Shown here piece by piece: positions 34,205-43,082 of a DNA stretch of 64,000 nt. The stretch spans positions 62,001 through 126,000 of the forward strand of contig NZ_WEZG01000003.1 of NCBI RefSeq assembly GCF_009176975.1. The letters run 5' to 3'. Position 1 is the first letter of the stretch, and each line of letters begins with the position of its first letter. The notes below the pieces were generated by a model, which saw only the letters and a list, made by a program, of their open reading frames with translations, did no database searches and was not told where the DNA came from. Position numbers and translations under genes: made by a program. The DNA comes from Aureimonas psammosilenae (GTDB lineage Bacteria > Pseudomonadota > Alphaproteobacteria > Rhizobiales > Rhizobiaceae).

Positions 34205-36718
34205 CTATGCTCGCAGCACGTGATTTTCCGGGTCGAACGGGCTCTCGCCGATGACGGTCGCCTTGTAGGCCTTGCCGAGGATGGTGATGTCGAGGCCGGT
34301 ACCTTCCGCAGCAAATTCCGGCTTCAGCATCGCGAGCGCCAGGCTCTTGCCGACGCGCCAGCCGTAACCGCCATTCGTCGCCCGGCCGACAAGGACGCCG
34401 TCCTTATGGATCGGCTCGGAGCCGCGTGCGTCGGCATCCTCGATGCCATGCAGTTCGAGCGTCGCGAACTTCCAGCGATAGCCTTCGTCACGGCAGGCGA
34501 CCACCGCGTCGCGGCCGATGAACGCGCCCTTGTCCGGATGGACGAAGCGCTCCAACCCCGATTCCAAAGCGTTGTATTCGATGGAAAGCTCGCGCGGGAT
34601 CTGGCGATAGCTTTTCTCCAACGCCATCGCGCCCATCGCCCGGATGCCGAAAGGCTTGATGCCGAACTCGGCGCCCGCCTCCATCAGGAGATCGTAGAGC
34701 GTGTTCTGCATCTCGATCGGGTGATGCAGTTCCCAGCCGAGTTCGCCGACGAAGTTGACCCGAAGCGCGTCGAGCCCGACCGGGCCGACGGATATGCGCT
34801 GGCCGGTGAGCCACGGGAACGCGGCGTTGGACAGATCGCTGCGCGTCAGAACTTTGAGGACATCGCGCGACTTCGGCCCGGCGAGCACGAGAACGCCGGT
34901 GGATTGCGTGATCGTCTTGAAACTGACGCTGTCGTCCTTCGGCAGGAGGCGGCGCATCGTGTCGTGGTCGATACTTTCCAGCGCGCCACCGGACACGAGG
35001 TAGAACTCCCCGTCCCGCCGCTCATAGAGCGTGAACTCGGCCTTCACCCCGCCCGTTTCGGTGAGAAGGTGGCAAAGCGCGATGCGACCGCGCTTCTTCG
35101 GAATGCGGTTGGCGAAGAGGCCGTCGAGCCAAGCGCGCGCGCCCGGCCCGGTGACGAGCGCCTTGGCGAAAGGCGTCATGTCGAGAAGGCCGACATTCTC
35201 CGTGACGTTCTTCACCTCCGCGCCGACATGCGGGAAGTAGTTGGAACGGCGGAAGCTCCAGCGCTCGCGGATGCGCCCCGTGTGGTCGGCCGGCGGATGG
35301 TTCTCGGCCAGAAGCACGTCGGCTCCGACATCGAGTTCTGCGGCGGGCACCTCGTAGCCTTCCGGCGCGAACCAGTTGGCCCGCTCCCACCCGTAGACCG
35401 AGCCGAACACGCCGCCGAGTTGCTTCTGACGCTCATAGGAAGGCGACGTCTTCAGCGGCCGCCCGGCAACGCGCTCCTCGTCCGGGTAGTGCATGGTGAA
35501 GACGTTGGCATAGGCTTCTTCGTTCTTCACCTTCAGCCAGCCCTCGCTGGCATAGGGCCCGAAGCGGCGCGGATCGACGCCCACCATGTCCACGGTCGGC
35601 GCGCCGTCCACCATCCATTCGGCAAGCTGCCAGCCCGCGCCGCCGGCCGCCGTGATGCCGAAGGAATGTCCCTCGTTCAGCCAGAAATTTTCGAGGCCCA
35701 GCGCCGGCCCGACGATGGGCGAGCCGTCCGGCGTATAGGCGATCGCGCCGTTATAGACCTTCTTGATCCCGACTTCGCCGAAGGCCGGCACTCGCGCGAT
35801 GGCCGTCTCGATATGCGGCATCAGCCGTTCGAGGTCTTCCTGGAAGAGTTCGTATTCGGAATTTGGGTCGGGGCCGTCGACGTAGCAGACCGGCGCGCCC
35901 TTCTCGTAGGGGCCGAGAATGAGGCCGCCGGCCTCCTCGCGCATGTACCAGGCCGAGTCGCTTTCGCGCAGGACGCCCATTTCGGGCAGGCCCTGCCGGC
36001 GACGCTCCATGATCGCCGGATGCGGTTCGGTGACGATGTACTGGTGCTCGACCGGGATCACGGGAACGTCGAGACCGACCATCGCGCCGGTCCGCCTCGC
36101 GAAGTTGCCGGTGGCGGACACGATGTGCTCGCATTCGATCTCGCCGGCATCGGTGACGACCTTCCAGTTGCCGGAACTCAGCTTCTCGATCGCCGTCACC
36201 ACCGTGTTGCGGTGGATCTTCGCGCCGCGATCCCGCGCGCCCTTGGCCAAGGCCTGCGTCAAGTCGGCTGGCTGGATATAGCCATCCTCAGGGTGCTGAA
36301 GCGCTCCCAGCACGCCGTCCGTTTCACAGAGCGGCCAGACTTCCTTCAGCTCTTCGGGGGTGAGGAACCGGACGGGAACGCCGATCGTCTCGGCGATGCC
36401 CGCGTAATACCGGTACTCGTCCATCCGGTCCTTCGTGCGGGCGAGCCGGATGTTGGTGACGTTGGAGAAGCCGACATTCATGCCGGTCTCGGCCTGCAGT
36501 TCCTTGTAGAACCGCACCGAATATTTATGGAGCTGGCCGACCGAGTAGCTGAGGTTGAAGAGCGGCAGGAGACCCGCCGCGTGCCAGGTCGAGCCGGAGG
36601 TGAGTTCCTTGCGCTCGATCAGGACGGAGTCGGTCCAGCCCTTGCGGGCGAGGTGATAAAGCGTGGACACGCCAACCACCCCGCCTCCGATCACGACGGC
36701 ACGAGCAAAGCTTTGCAT
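34205..36718 (-). CDS. Dimethylglycine/sarcosine dehydrogenase-type flavoprotein with GcvT domain
   Basis: 837 aa, the full length of bacterial DMGDH/SARDH proteins. The FAD dinucleotide motif is VVIGGGVVGVSTLYHLARKG (8-27), and STWHAAGLLPLFN contains His46, the position of covalent FAD attachment in the family. The C-terminal half (about 430-830) is the aminomethyltransferase-like (GcvT) domain that passes the released one-carbon unit to tetrahydrofolate (GLLDMTPFAKALVTGPGA, GELGWELHHP). It demethylates dimethylglycine or sarcosine during betaine catabolism; which one cannot be decided here. GGAG precedes ATG 36718 by seven bases. The GlxA-type regulator nearby fits a methylated-glycine regulon. 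Confidence 0.9.
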   Translation of the reverse strand: MQSFARAVVIGGGVVGVSTLYHLARKGWTDSVLIERKELTSGSTWHAAGLLPLFNLSYSVGQLHKYSVRFYKELQAETGMNVGFSNVTNIRLARTKDRMDEYRYYAGIAETIGVPVRFLTPEELKEVWPLCETDGVLGALQHPEDGYIQPADLTQALAKGARDRGAKIHRNTVVTAIEKLSSGNWKVVTDAGEIECEHIVSATGNFARRTGAMVGLDVPVIPVEHQYIVTEPHPAIMERRRQGLPEMGVLRESDSAWYMREEAGGLILGPYEKGAPVCYVDGPDPNSEYELFQEDLERLMPHIETAIARVPAFGEVGIKKVYNGAIAYTPDGSPIVGPALGLENFWLNEGHSFGITAAGGAGWQLAEWMVDGAPTVDMVGVDPRRFGPYASEGWLKVKNEEAYANVFTMHYPDEERVAGRPLKTSPSYERQKQLGGVFGSVYGWERANWFAPEGYEVPAAELDVGADVLLAENHPPADHTGRIRERWSFRRSNYFPHVGAEVKNVTENVGLLDMTPFAKALVTGPGARAWLDGLFANRIPKKRGRIALCHLLTETGGVKAEFTLYERRDGEFYLVSGGALESIDHDTMRRLLPKDDSVSFKTITQSTGVLVLAGPKSRDVLKVLTRSDLSNAAFPWLTGQRISVGPVGLDALRVNFVGELGWELHHPIEMQNTLYDLLMEAGAEFGIKPFGIRAMGAMALEKSYRQIPRELSIEYNALESGLERFVHPDKGAFIGRDAVVACRDEGYRWKFATLELHGIEDADARGSEPIHKDGVLVGRATNGGYGWRVGKSLALAMLKPEFAAEGTGLDITILGKAYKATVIGESPFDPENHVLRA

Positions 36719-36815
36719 TCGGCAACTCCAAGGCGACGCCGCCTTCGGCGTCAGCGGGACGATAATGCACAGCGCGGGTCGTCGAACGTGCTTTTTGCGA
36801 CATGCGCCGGTTCAC

Positions 36816-36861
36816 GTCCGGCTCCGCCGGACTTCACCCTGCTTCGCGTAGCATGGTGAAG
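36816..36861. repeat. Two tandem hairpins in a divergent intergenic region
   Basis: GTCCGGC-TCC-GCCGGAC (36816-36832) abuts CTTCACC...GGTGAAG (36832-36861), which also contains an inner TGCT/AGCA pair. They lie between the dehydrogenase and the membrane-protein genes, which diverge. A terminator is not expected between divergent genes, so these may be repeat elements or leader structures. Confidence 0.45.
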
Positions 36862-36913
36862 CCTTCCTTAACGTGATCGGAGGATACTGCGCCGATCCTG
36901 CAAGGCCGGTCAG

Positions 36914-38647
36914 ATGAGCCATACGATCGAAAGCACGAAGCGCAGCGCGGTTCTTTCAACGGACTTCGCGCTCTCACCCCTCGGCGTCCTGTTTGCGACG
37001 CTCGCCATGCTCGCCGCGCTTTCGCTGGTCGGATGGCGGCTGCCGATCGGGCCGATGTACTGGGACCTGATGGTCTATATCGACGGCGGCCAGCGGGTTC
37101 TGGACGGCCAGATCCCGAATGTCGACTTCGTCCCTCCGGTCGGCGCTCTCGGCTACTGGCTGTTCGGCGCGGCGACGGCGCTTTTCCCCAAGGCTCATCC
37201 GCTGCTCCTCGCCGATTGGAGCCTTCTTGCCGTCACCGCGCCGCCGATGGCGCTCGTGATCGGCGAGGTCGATCGTCGCTCCCGCCCCCTCGCCTTCGCA
37301 CTTCTCGTGCCGTTCCTCGTTTTCTCGATCCTGCCCTTCAACGCGGAGTTCTTCTACTCCTATCCAGGTGTGGACGGCTTCGGCATCTACAACCGCAACT
37401 GCGCGCGCATCCTTTACGTGCTCTGCGCGGCGCTCGTCTTCTGCCGGAACCAGACCCGCCTCGGCGCGGTGATCAGCGCGACCATGCTGGCGCTGTTCCT
37501 CACCAAGATCACGGGCTTTCTGGCGGGCGGCATCATCTGCGCGCAGGCGCTTCTCGCCGGCCGCGTGCGCCTGCGGGCTCTTGTTCTATCCGTCGGATTT
37601 TGTGTGCTCGTCCTCGGCGCGCTTCAGCTTTGGCTGGGGATGGTCGGGGCATACCTCAAGGACATCGCGACGCTGGTGACGATGAACGAAGGCGGCATCG
37701 GCGGGCGCTTCATGCAATCGGCCTCGATTCATCTCGATGCCCTCGCACCATCAGTGCTTCTGGTCGCGACACTGATCGTGCTGGGCGCGGGTGCGCTTCG
37801 ACAGGACGGGTTGGCGCTGCTGCGTCGCCCGAGCCCTTCCCATGTCGCACGCTTTGCCGAACGGGACGCCTTCGCGATCGGCGCGACGATCCTGGCGGCC
37901 GTGTTCTTCGAAGCGCAGAACACCGGCAGTCAGGCCTTCATCTTCCTTTGGCCCGCCCTCCTCGCGCTCCTGACCCGCCTGCCCGACCGCAGCCGCGCGG
38001 GCCGAATCGCGGTCGTCACCCTCCTCGCGGCCTCGACATTGCCGACGCTCGTCAATGTTTCATCGCGCGCCGGCCGCGCCTTTGTCGGGCAATTTCGCTA
38101 CGAATCGCTGGCAAGCAACAACCTCGGACCGCTCGGTCTCGTCAGCCAGCGACCGGAGGTTCTGAAGCACGCCGCCTTGAAAAGGCAGGCCTATGCCCGC
38201 TTCCCCGAGCCCTACCTCTTCCTGCAAAACCATGGGGAGTTGCCGAGCTTCACGCTTTACGTCGAGCCGGACTTCCAGCTCGCTTATCTGGCCGAGATCG
38301 ACGCGGCGGTGGACGCCGTTCGGCTCTTGGAAATGGCGGAGGGCGTGCGTTTCGAGACGGTGATGAACCTGAGCTTCGTCAACCCGTTTCCCCGGCTCCT
38401 CGAACGGCACGCGACGAAGCATATCTCGATCGGCGCCGATCCGACGCGCACGGTTCCCGCCCCGGACGGGAAAACGGCGCAAGCGGTTCGCGCGACCGAT
38501 CTCGTGCTTTATCCCAAATGCCCTCCGACGACGGCCAATCTCGACCTCTACAACCTCTACCTCCCGTTCCTTGGCGATCATCGCCGCCTCGCGCTGACGC
38601 CCTGTTGGGATGCCTTCATGCGCAACGGCCTGTTCACGGCTCCTTGA
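36914..38647 (+). CDS. Polytopic membrane protein, possible GT-C-type glycosyltransferase
   Basis: 577 aa with about ten hydrophobic segments between residues 22 and 385 and a soluble C-terminal domain of about 190 residues. The first extracytoplasmic loop holds acidic residues after a Trp (YWDLMVYIDGGQRVLDGQ, then PNVDFVPPVG). That pattern is common in GT-C enzymes that transfer sugars from polyprenyl-phosphate donors. The neighbouring HAD-UbiA and DprE1-like genes would supply such a donor. The catalytic assignment is inference; no closer family is recognised. ATG 36914 has AAGG eight bases upstream. It converges with the aminotransferase across a strong terminator. Confidence 0.72.
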   Translation: MSHTIESTKRSAVLSTDFALSPLGVLFATLAMLAALSLVGWRLPIGPMYWDLMVYIDGGQRVLDGQIPNVDFVPPVGALGYWLFGAATALFPKAHPLLLADWSLLAVTAPPMALVIGEVDRRSRPLAFALLVPFLVFSILPFNAEFFYSYPGVDGFGIYNRNCARILYVLCAALVFCRNQTRLGAVISATMLALFLTKITGFLAGGIICAQALLAGRVRLRALVLSVGFCVLVLGALQLWLGMVGAYLKDIATLVTMNEGGIGGRFMQSASIHLDALAPSVLLVATLIVLGAGALRQDGLALLRRPSPSHVARFAERDAFAIGATILAAVFFEAQNTGSQAFIFLWPALLALLTRLPDRSRAGRIAVVTLLAASTLPTLVNVSSRAGRAFVGQFRYESLASNNLGPLGLVSQRPEVLKHAALKRQAYARFPEPYLFLQNHGELPSFTLYVEPDFQLAYLAEIDAAVDAVRLLEMAEGVRFETVMNLSFVNPFPRLLERHATKHISIGADPTRTVPAPDGKTAQAVRATDLVLYPKCPPTTANLDLYNLYLPFLGDHRRLALTPCWDAFMRNGLFTAP

Positions 38648-38653
38648 AACGCC

Positions 38654-38682
38654 GAAGGGCCGGACTCGCCGTCCGGCCCTTC
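38654..38682. terminator. Bidirectional rho-independent terminator
   Basis: A perfect 12-bp stem, GAAGGGCCGGAC (38654-38665) with GTCCGGCCCTTC (38671-38682), and a five-base loop. It lies between the convergent membrane-protein and aminotransferase genes. Confidence 0.82.
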
Positions 38683-38705
38683 AAACCCTTCGGTGAAAGC
38701 GATGC

Positions 38706-40163
38706 TCAGCCGATCTGGGTCTTGATGAAGTCCTTCACGATCCCGACGATGCCACGCCCCAGAAGATCGTCTAGCGCGTCGCAGAACGTATCGACATGCT
38801 CTTCCGTGCAGATCAGCGGCGGCTCCAGCCGGATCACGTTGCGATTGTATTCGGTGAAGGCGACGAGGCAGTCGTAATCGCGCAGCATGAGCGCACCGAC
38901 GAAGCCTGACAGCGAGCCCTTCAGCTTGTCGTCTAGGAGCGCCACCATCGGACGCAGCGCCAGCGGCAGCGTGCGCGAGAAGTCGTGGAACTCGAGACCC
39001 ACCATCAGGCCGCGCCCGCGCACTTCCTTGATGATCTGCGGATACTTCGCCTTCAGGTCGTTCAACCGCTCGATCAGATAGGAGCCGACGATCTCGGAAT
39101 TGCCGATCAGGTCCTCGTCGTAGAGCGTGTTCAAGGCTTCGATGGCGGTGATGGAGGCCTCGCCGATGCCGCCGAAAGTGGCGTGGGCGTGGATCATCGC
39201 CGTCTTCGGCGTGCCATAGGCCTTCATGTAGACCTCGCGCCGGGCGATCATGGCGCCGATCGCCGCCTTGCCGCCGCCAAGCGATTTGGCGAGCGCCGTC
39301 ACATCCGGCACGACGCCGTGGCGCTCGAAGGCGTAGAAGGTGCCCGTCCGGCCATAGCCGCACTGCACTTCGTCGGCGACCCACAGCACTTTGTGCTTGT
39401 CGCAGAGCGCGCGAACGCCACGCCAGTAATCGGTGGAAGCCTCGACGATGCCGCCGCCGCCCTGCACCGTTTCCAGAACAACGACGCCGATTTCGGGATC
39501 GCTTTCCACGCAGCGCGTCAACGCCTCGAGATCGCCGAAGGGAACCTTGTAGCGGTTCTCGACCAGCTTGAACTCGCCCTGATAAAGGGTTGAATCGGTG
39601 ATCGAAAGAACGCCTTTCGTCTTGCCGTGGAAGGAATTCTCGGCATGGACGATCTTGCAGTTCTTTCGGCCGGATGCGCGCTCGGCCACCTTGATCGCGG
39701 CCTCCATGGCTTCCGAGCCGGAGGAGCCGAGAAACACCATGTCGAGATCGCCGGGGCTGATCGTCGCCAGATTCTTGGCAAGCGCCGCCGCGTATTGCGA
39801 CAGGAAGGCGATGGCGATCTCGTGCCGGTTCTCGTCCTGGAAAGTCTTGCGCGCCTTCAGGATGCGCGGATGGTTGTGGCCGAAGGCGAGCGAGCCGAAG
39901 CCGCCGAAGAAATCGAGAATCCTGCGGCCGTTCTGGTCGACATAGTACATGCCCTCGGCGCGCTCGACCTTCACCTTATGGAAGCCGAGGAGCTTCATGA
40001 AGTGGAACTGGCCGGGATTGACGTGTTCCTTGAAGAGGTCCGCCATGGTGCGCAGATCGAGCGCCTTGGCGTCCTCTACGGTCAGAAGCGCGGGCTTGGG
40101 CGGGCCATGGCGAAACGGCGCTTCAGCGACGGCGTGCGGCGGGGCAATGGGACGATCGAGCAT
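38706..40163 (-). CDS. Class III (fold type I) PLP-dependent aminotransferase
   Basis: 485 aa. PLP-binding features are FLGSSGSEAMEAAIKVAERA (about 152-171), ENSFHGKTKG, the Asp of WVADEVQCGYGRTG, and the internal Lys in ALAKSLGGGKAAIG (about 298). Class III enzymes act on omega-amino groups (ornithine, GABA, putrescine, amino sugars such as glutamate semialdehyde analogues); the exact substrate is unclear. AGGAG precedes ATG 40163 and lies over the stop codon of the epimerase gene, 11 bases upstream, so it is the last gene of this minus-strand operon. Its presence suggests that an amino group is introduced into a sugar or lipid of the pathway. Confidence 0.88.
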   Translation of the reverse strand: MLDRPIAPPHAVAEAPFRHGPPKPALLTVEDAKALDLRTMADLFKEHVNPGQFHFMKLLGFHKVKVERAEGMYYVDQNGRRILDFFGGFGSLAFGHNHPRILKARKTFQDENRHEIAIAFLSQYAAALAKNLATISPGDLDMVFLGSSGSEAMEAAIKVAERASGRKNCKIVHAENSFHGKTKGVLSITDSTLYQGEFKLVENRYKVPFGDLEALTRCVESDPEIGVVVLETVQGGGGIVEASTDYWRGVRALCDKHKVLWVADEVQCGYGRTGTFYAFERHGVVPDVTALAKSLGGGKAAIGAMIARREVYMKAYGTPKTAMIHAHATFGGIGEASITAIEALNTLYDEDLIGNSEIVGSYLIERLNDLKAKYPQIIKEVRGRGLMVGLEFHDFSRTLPLALRPMVALLDDKLKGSLSGFVGALMLRDYDCLVAFTEYNRNVIRLEPPLICTEEHVDTFCDALDDLLGRGIVGIVKDFIKTQIG

Positions 40164-40174
40164 GACGGAACTCC

Positions 40175-41185
40175 TTACTCGGCCGGAACGGTGACGGAGG
40201 GGGCGCCGACGCCTCCCGCCTTCTTGGCGCGATATTCGGCATAGGCCGCGATCAGCATGTCCTCGTCGCGATGTCGCGGCACCCAACCGAGTTCGCGCCG
40301 ACCCTTGCCGACATCGAGAACGCACTCCTCGTCGGCGATCAGATACTGCTCGGGGTCCATGAGCGGCATGTTGAGGAAGTCGAGGAAATCGAGCGTACGC
40401 TTTACGGCCCAGCCCGGCGTCGGCAGAAGGATCGAGCGCGATCCGGCGTGCCGGACGAGGTCGCCGAGGAGCTTCTTCACGGGCGGCGGGTTCAGCGAGC
40501 CGAGATTATAGGCCTCGTTCGGCACGCCCGCCTTCCAAGCCAGCCGCGCGGCTTCGGCGCAGTCGAAGACGGAAATGAACTGATAGGGATTGCGGCCCGA
40601 ACCGATCATCGGAACGGGAAGGTTCGCGTCGATCAGCTTGAACAACTTTTCAAGGATGCCGAGCCGGCCGGGGCCGATGATGAGCCGGGGGCGGAACAGC
40701 GAGATCCGCATCCCACGCTCGCGCCAGCGATGGGCGAGTTCCTCCGTTTCCAGTTTCGACATGCCGTATTCGCCGAGCGGCGCGACGGGATGGTCCTCCG
40801 TCATCGGTGTCGTCACCGTATGGCCGTAGATCATGTCCGTGGTGAAATGGACGAGCTTGCCCGCGCCCGCCCGGTCCATGGCGGCGATGATGTGCTTCGT
40901 GCCCTCGTAGTTCACGGGATAGAAGAAGTCGTGCCGCTTGGCGCGCACCTGAAGCGGCGACAGCATCTTGGCCGACAGGTTATACACCATGTCGTCCGGT
41001 GCGATCGGCACGCCGCCAACCGCTTCGGCATCCGTCACGTCGACATGTCGATGCGCGACGCGGCCGTAATGGGGCAGATCGGACTTTGCGATATCGGCGA
41101 CGAGAACCTCTTCGCCGTCCGCCGCGAGCTTGGCCGCGAGATGCCGGCCAACGAAGCCGTCGCCGCCGAAAAGGATATGCTTCAT
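40175..41185 (-). CDS. NAD-dependent epimerase/dehydratase (extended SDR)
   Basis: 336 aa extended short-chain dehydrogenase. NAD(P)-binding FGGDGFVGRHLAA lies at residues 6-18; the Ser/Thr-Tyr-Lys triad is provided by HFTTDMIYG and YGMSKLETE (Tyr about 140). The C-terminal region (PYQFISVFDCAEAARLAW, YNLGSLNPPPV) is that of nucleotide-sugar or lipid-sugar epimerases. In DprE1-type pathways a DprE2 reductase (a classical SDR) is needed; this extended SDR could do an analogous or a further step, which is inference. Its ATG overlaps the stop of the small transporter gene (ATGA). Confidence 0.88.
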   Translation of the reverse strand: MKHILFGGDGFVGRHLAAKLAADGEEVLVADIAKSDLPHYGRVAHRHVDVTDAEAVGGVPIAPDDMVYNLSAKMLSPLQVRAKRHDFFYPVNYEGTKHIIAAMDRAGAGKLVHFTTDMIYGHTVTTPMTEDHPVAPLGEYGMSKLETEELAHRWRERGMRISLFRPRLIIGPGRLGILEKLFKLIDANLPVPMIGSGRNPYQFISVFDCAEAARLAWKAGVPNEAYNLGSLNPPPVKKLLGDLVRHAGSRSILLPTPGWAVKRTLDFLDFLNMPLMDPEQYLIADEECVLDVGKGRRELGWVPRHRDEDMLIAAYAEYRAKKAGGVGAPSVTVPAE

Positions 41186-41619
41186 CGGGTCACCTCGGTC
41201 ACATGAGTCTGGGAAGCGGCCAATTCGGTGCCGTGCTCGCTGATCTTCGATCCGCCCCCGGCGATGAACACGGTGCCGAGGCAGATCAGCGCGATGCCGG
41301 CGATCCGCGAGGCGTTCATGTCCTCACCGAAGAGAAAGAAGGTCGCGACGGCCACGACGACATAGGCCAGCGAAAGAAAGGGATAGGCGTAGGAAAGCTC
41401 GACCTTCGACAAAACGAAGAGATGCGAGGCCATGGAGATGACGAAGGTCAGGAGGCCGAGAAATACGAACGGGCTGAAGACGATCGACAGGATTTTCAGG
41501 ATCGGGTTGGCGCCCGTGAAACTGATCGGCGAAAGCTGCATCATCCCGTGCTTCAGCATGAGCTGGGCGGCGGCATTGGTCAGCACGGTGAAAAGAATGA
41601 AGGGTATGTATTTCGTCAT
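41182..41619 (-). CDS. Small EamA/SMR-type membrane transporter
   Basis: 145 aa with four transmembrane helices, the size of SMR and ArnE/ArnF-like half-size EamA proteins. Sequence landmarks are TNAAAQLMLKHGMMQL, VELSYAYPFLSLAYVVVAV and IAGIALICLGTVFIAGGG. ArnEF-type proteins flip undecaprenyl-phosphate-linked aminoarabinose across the membrane, which matches the expected need for a lipid-sugar flippase next to HAD-UbiA and DprE1-like enzymes. That role is inferred. ATG 41619; 95 bases separate it from the DprE1-like gene upstream. It is translationally coupled to the epimerase. Confidence 0.82.
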   Translation of the reverse strand: MTKYIPFILFTVLTNAAAQLMLKHGMMQLSPISFTGANPILKILSIVFSPFVFLGLLTFVISMASHLFVLSKVELSYAYPFLSLAYVVVAVATFFLFGEDMNASRIAGIALICLGTVFIAGGGSKISEHGTELAASQTHVTEVTR

Positions 41620-41714
41620 GCTCGTGTCGATCCCATTCGGAAGGGCAGCGATGCTGTTCTCTGAGGTAGCGGGTCGCGGTGGCTGCGAGGTTAAAGGGCG
41701 GCTTCGAAGCGGCT

Positions 41715-43082
41715 CTATTCGGCGGCAGATCGAAAGAGGGTAAACGCTTCTGGTTGTGCGTCGTCCCTCTCCGGCTTCTCCGAGCCCGGAAGGCGTATCG
41801 CGGTTCGCCGCCAGAAATCGGACATGATCGCCGGATCGCGCAGGGCCTCCAGCCGTCGCCATTGCGGAAAGGACGCCGCGAAGGTTTCGGGCGACATGCG
41901 GGCGTCCTTGTAGGGATTCACCCTGCCGCCGGCCGAAACGGTGATCGCGTCGAGCGCAGTCAGAAGCCGAAGGGTGCGCTCTCCGCGATCGGGAAAATCG
42001 AGCGTCAGCGTGTAACCGGCTGTCGGGAAGCTCATGAGGCCGGGGCTCGGCGGATCGCCGAAGCGCTTCAGAACGGTCAGGAACGAGCCCTGACGGTGCG
42101 AGGATGCGCAGGCGAGGAGTTCGCGCACCCCCTCTTCCGCGGTGCCGAACGGCAGGACGCTTTGATGCTGATGGAGGCCCCGCGGACCGTACAGCCGGTT
42201 CCATTCGCCGATCCGGTCGAGCGGGTAGAAGAAGGCGTCGAAAGGAACCTCGCTTATGGTGGTGCCGAGCGGGCTCTTGCGGAAATAGGCTTCGTTGAAC
42301 AAACGTAGCGGCAGCCCGGCGAGCGGGCTGATCGGCGGTGTCAGCGGTATGCGCCCCAATGGCGGACGGGCGATGCCGTCGCGTGCTCCCTTCTCGGCGT
42401 GGTCGCCCGCGATCAGATGGCCGCGCCCCTTGGCGAAGGAGTCGATCCAGGCGACGGCATATTCGTGGGCCGCGTCGGCTTCCTCCGCCAGAGCGAAATA
42501 GTCGGCCAGTCGCTCGAACCGCGTCACGGTCTGGCGGATCGTCAGCGATGGCACGCGAAGGAGCCGAATGCGTGCACGCCGGATAGCGCCGGTGAGACCG
42601 AGCCCCCCGATCGTCGCGGCGAAAAGTTCGGAATGGTTCGCGTGATCGCATTCCAGCGGTTCGCGATCGGAACGGTGGAGAACGAGGCTTTCGACCCATC
42701 GCCCGAAGGTGCCGCGCCGGTGATGGTTCTTGCCGTGAACGTCGTTGGCGATGGCGCCGCCAAGCGTCACGAACTGCGTTCCGGGCGTCACGGGGAGGAA
42801 CCAGCCGCTCGGGGCGACAAGACGCGTGATCCGATCGAGCGTCACGCCGGCATCGGCTTCCAGAATGCCGGTGGTCGGATCGAAGGCGTAGATCTCAGCT
42901 TCGCCGCGCATATCCAGAAGCAGCCCGCCGTCGTTCAGGCAGGTATCGCCGTAGGACCGGCCGTTGCCCCGCGGCAGCACCGTCGCTGTGCCAGCTTGCG
43001 CGAAGTCGAAACCGGACAGGCCGACGGCTTGGCGGTCCGATCGCGCCGGACGGCCCCAGCTTGGATAGCCGCGATCAGACAT
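41715..43082 (-). CDS. DprE1-like FAD-dependent oxidoreductase
   Basis: 455 aa, PCMH-type FAD-binding oxidase. The N-terminal FAD region PRGNGRSYGDTCLNDGG (about 37-53) matches the RG-GRSYGD signature of decaprenylphosphoryl-beta-D-ribose 2'-oxidase (DprE1), and VTPGTQFVTLGGAIANDVHG is the second FAD loop. The late GGRVNPYKDARMSPETFAAS corresponds to the Lys-Asp-Ser/Ala-Arg active-site stretch of DprE1. In mycobacteria DprE1 oxidises the 2'-OH of polyprenyl-phosphoryl ribose on the way to the arabinose donor. The ATG overlaps the HAD-UbiA gene by eight bases, so both are co-translated, strengthening the pathway assignment. Confidence 0.88.
   Translation of the reverse strand: MSDRGYPSWGRPARSDRQAVGLSGFDFAQAGTATVLPRGNGRSYGDTCLNDGGLLLDMRGEAEIYAFDPTTGILEADAGVTLDRITRLVAPSGWFLPVTPGTQFVTLGGAIANDVHGKNHHRRGTFGRWVESLVLHRSDREPLECDHANHSELFAATIGGLGLTGAIRRARIRLLRVPSLTIRQTVTRFERLADYFALAEEADAAHEYAVAWIDSFAKGRGHLIAGDHAEKGARDGIARPPLGRIPLTPPISPLAGLPLRLFNEAYFRKSPLGTTISEVPFDAFFYPLDRIGEWNRLYGPRGLHQHQSVLPFGTAEEGVRELLACASSHRQGSFLTVLKRFGDPPSPGLMSFPTAGYTLTLDFPDRGERTLRLLTALDAITVSAGGRVNPYKDARMSPETFAASFPQWRRLEALRDPAIMSDFWRRTAIRLPGSEKPERDDAQPEAFTLFRSAAE

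Noticed and set aside
33587-36859. Long open frame of about 1090 codons on the plus strand
   Set aside because: It is antisense to the dimethylglycine/sarcosine dehydrogenase gene, has the biased composition of a high-GC shadow frame (many Arg, His, Asp) and no recognisable domain.
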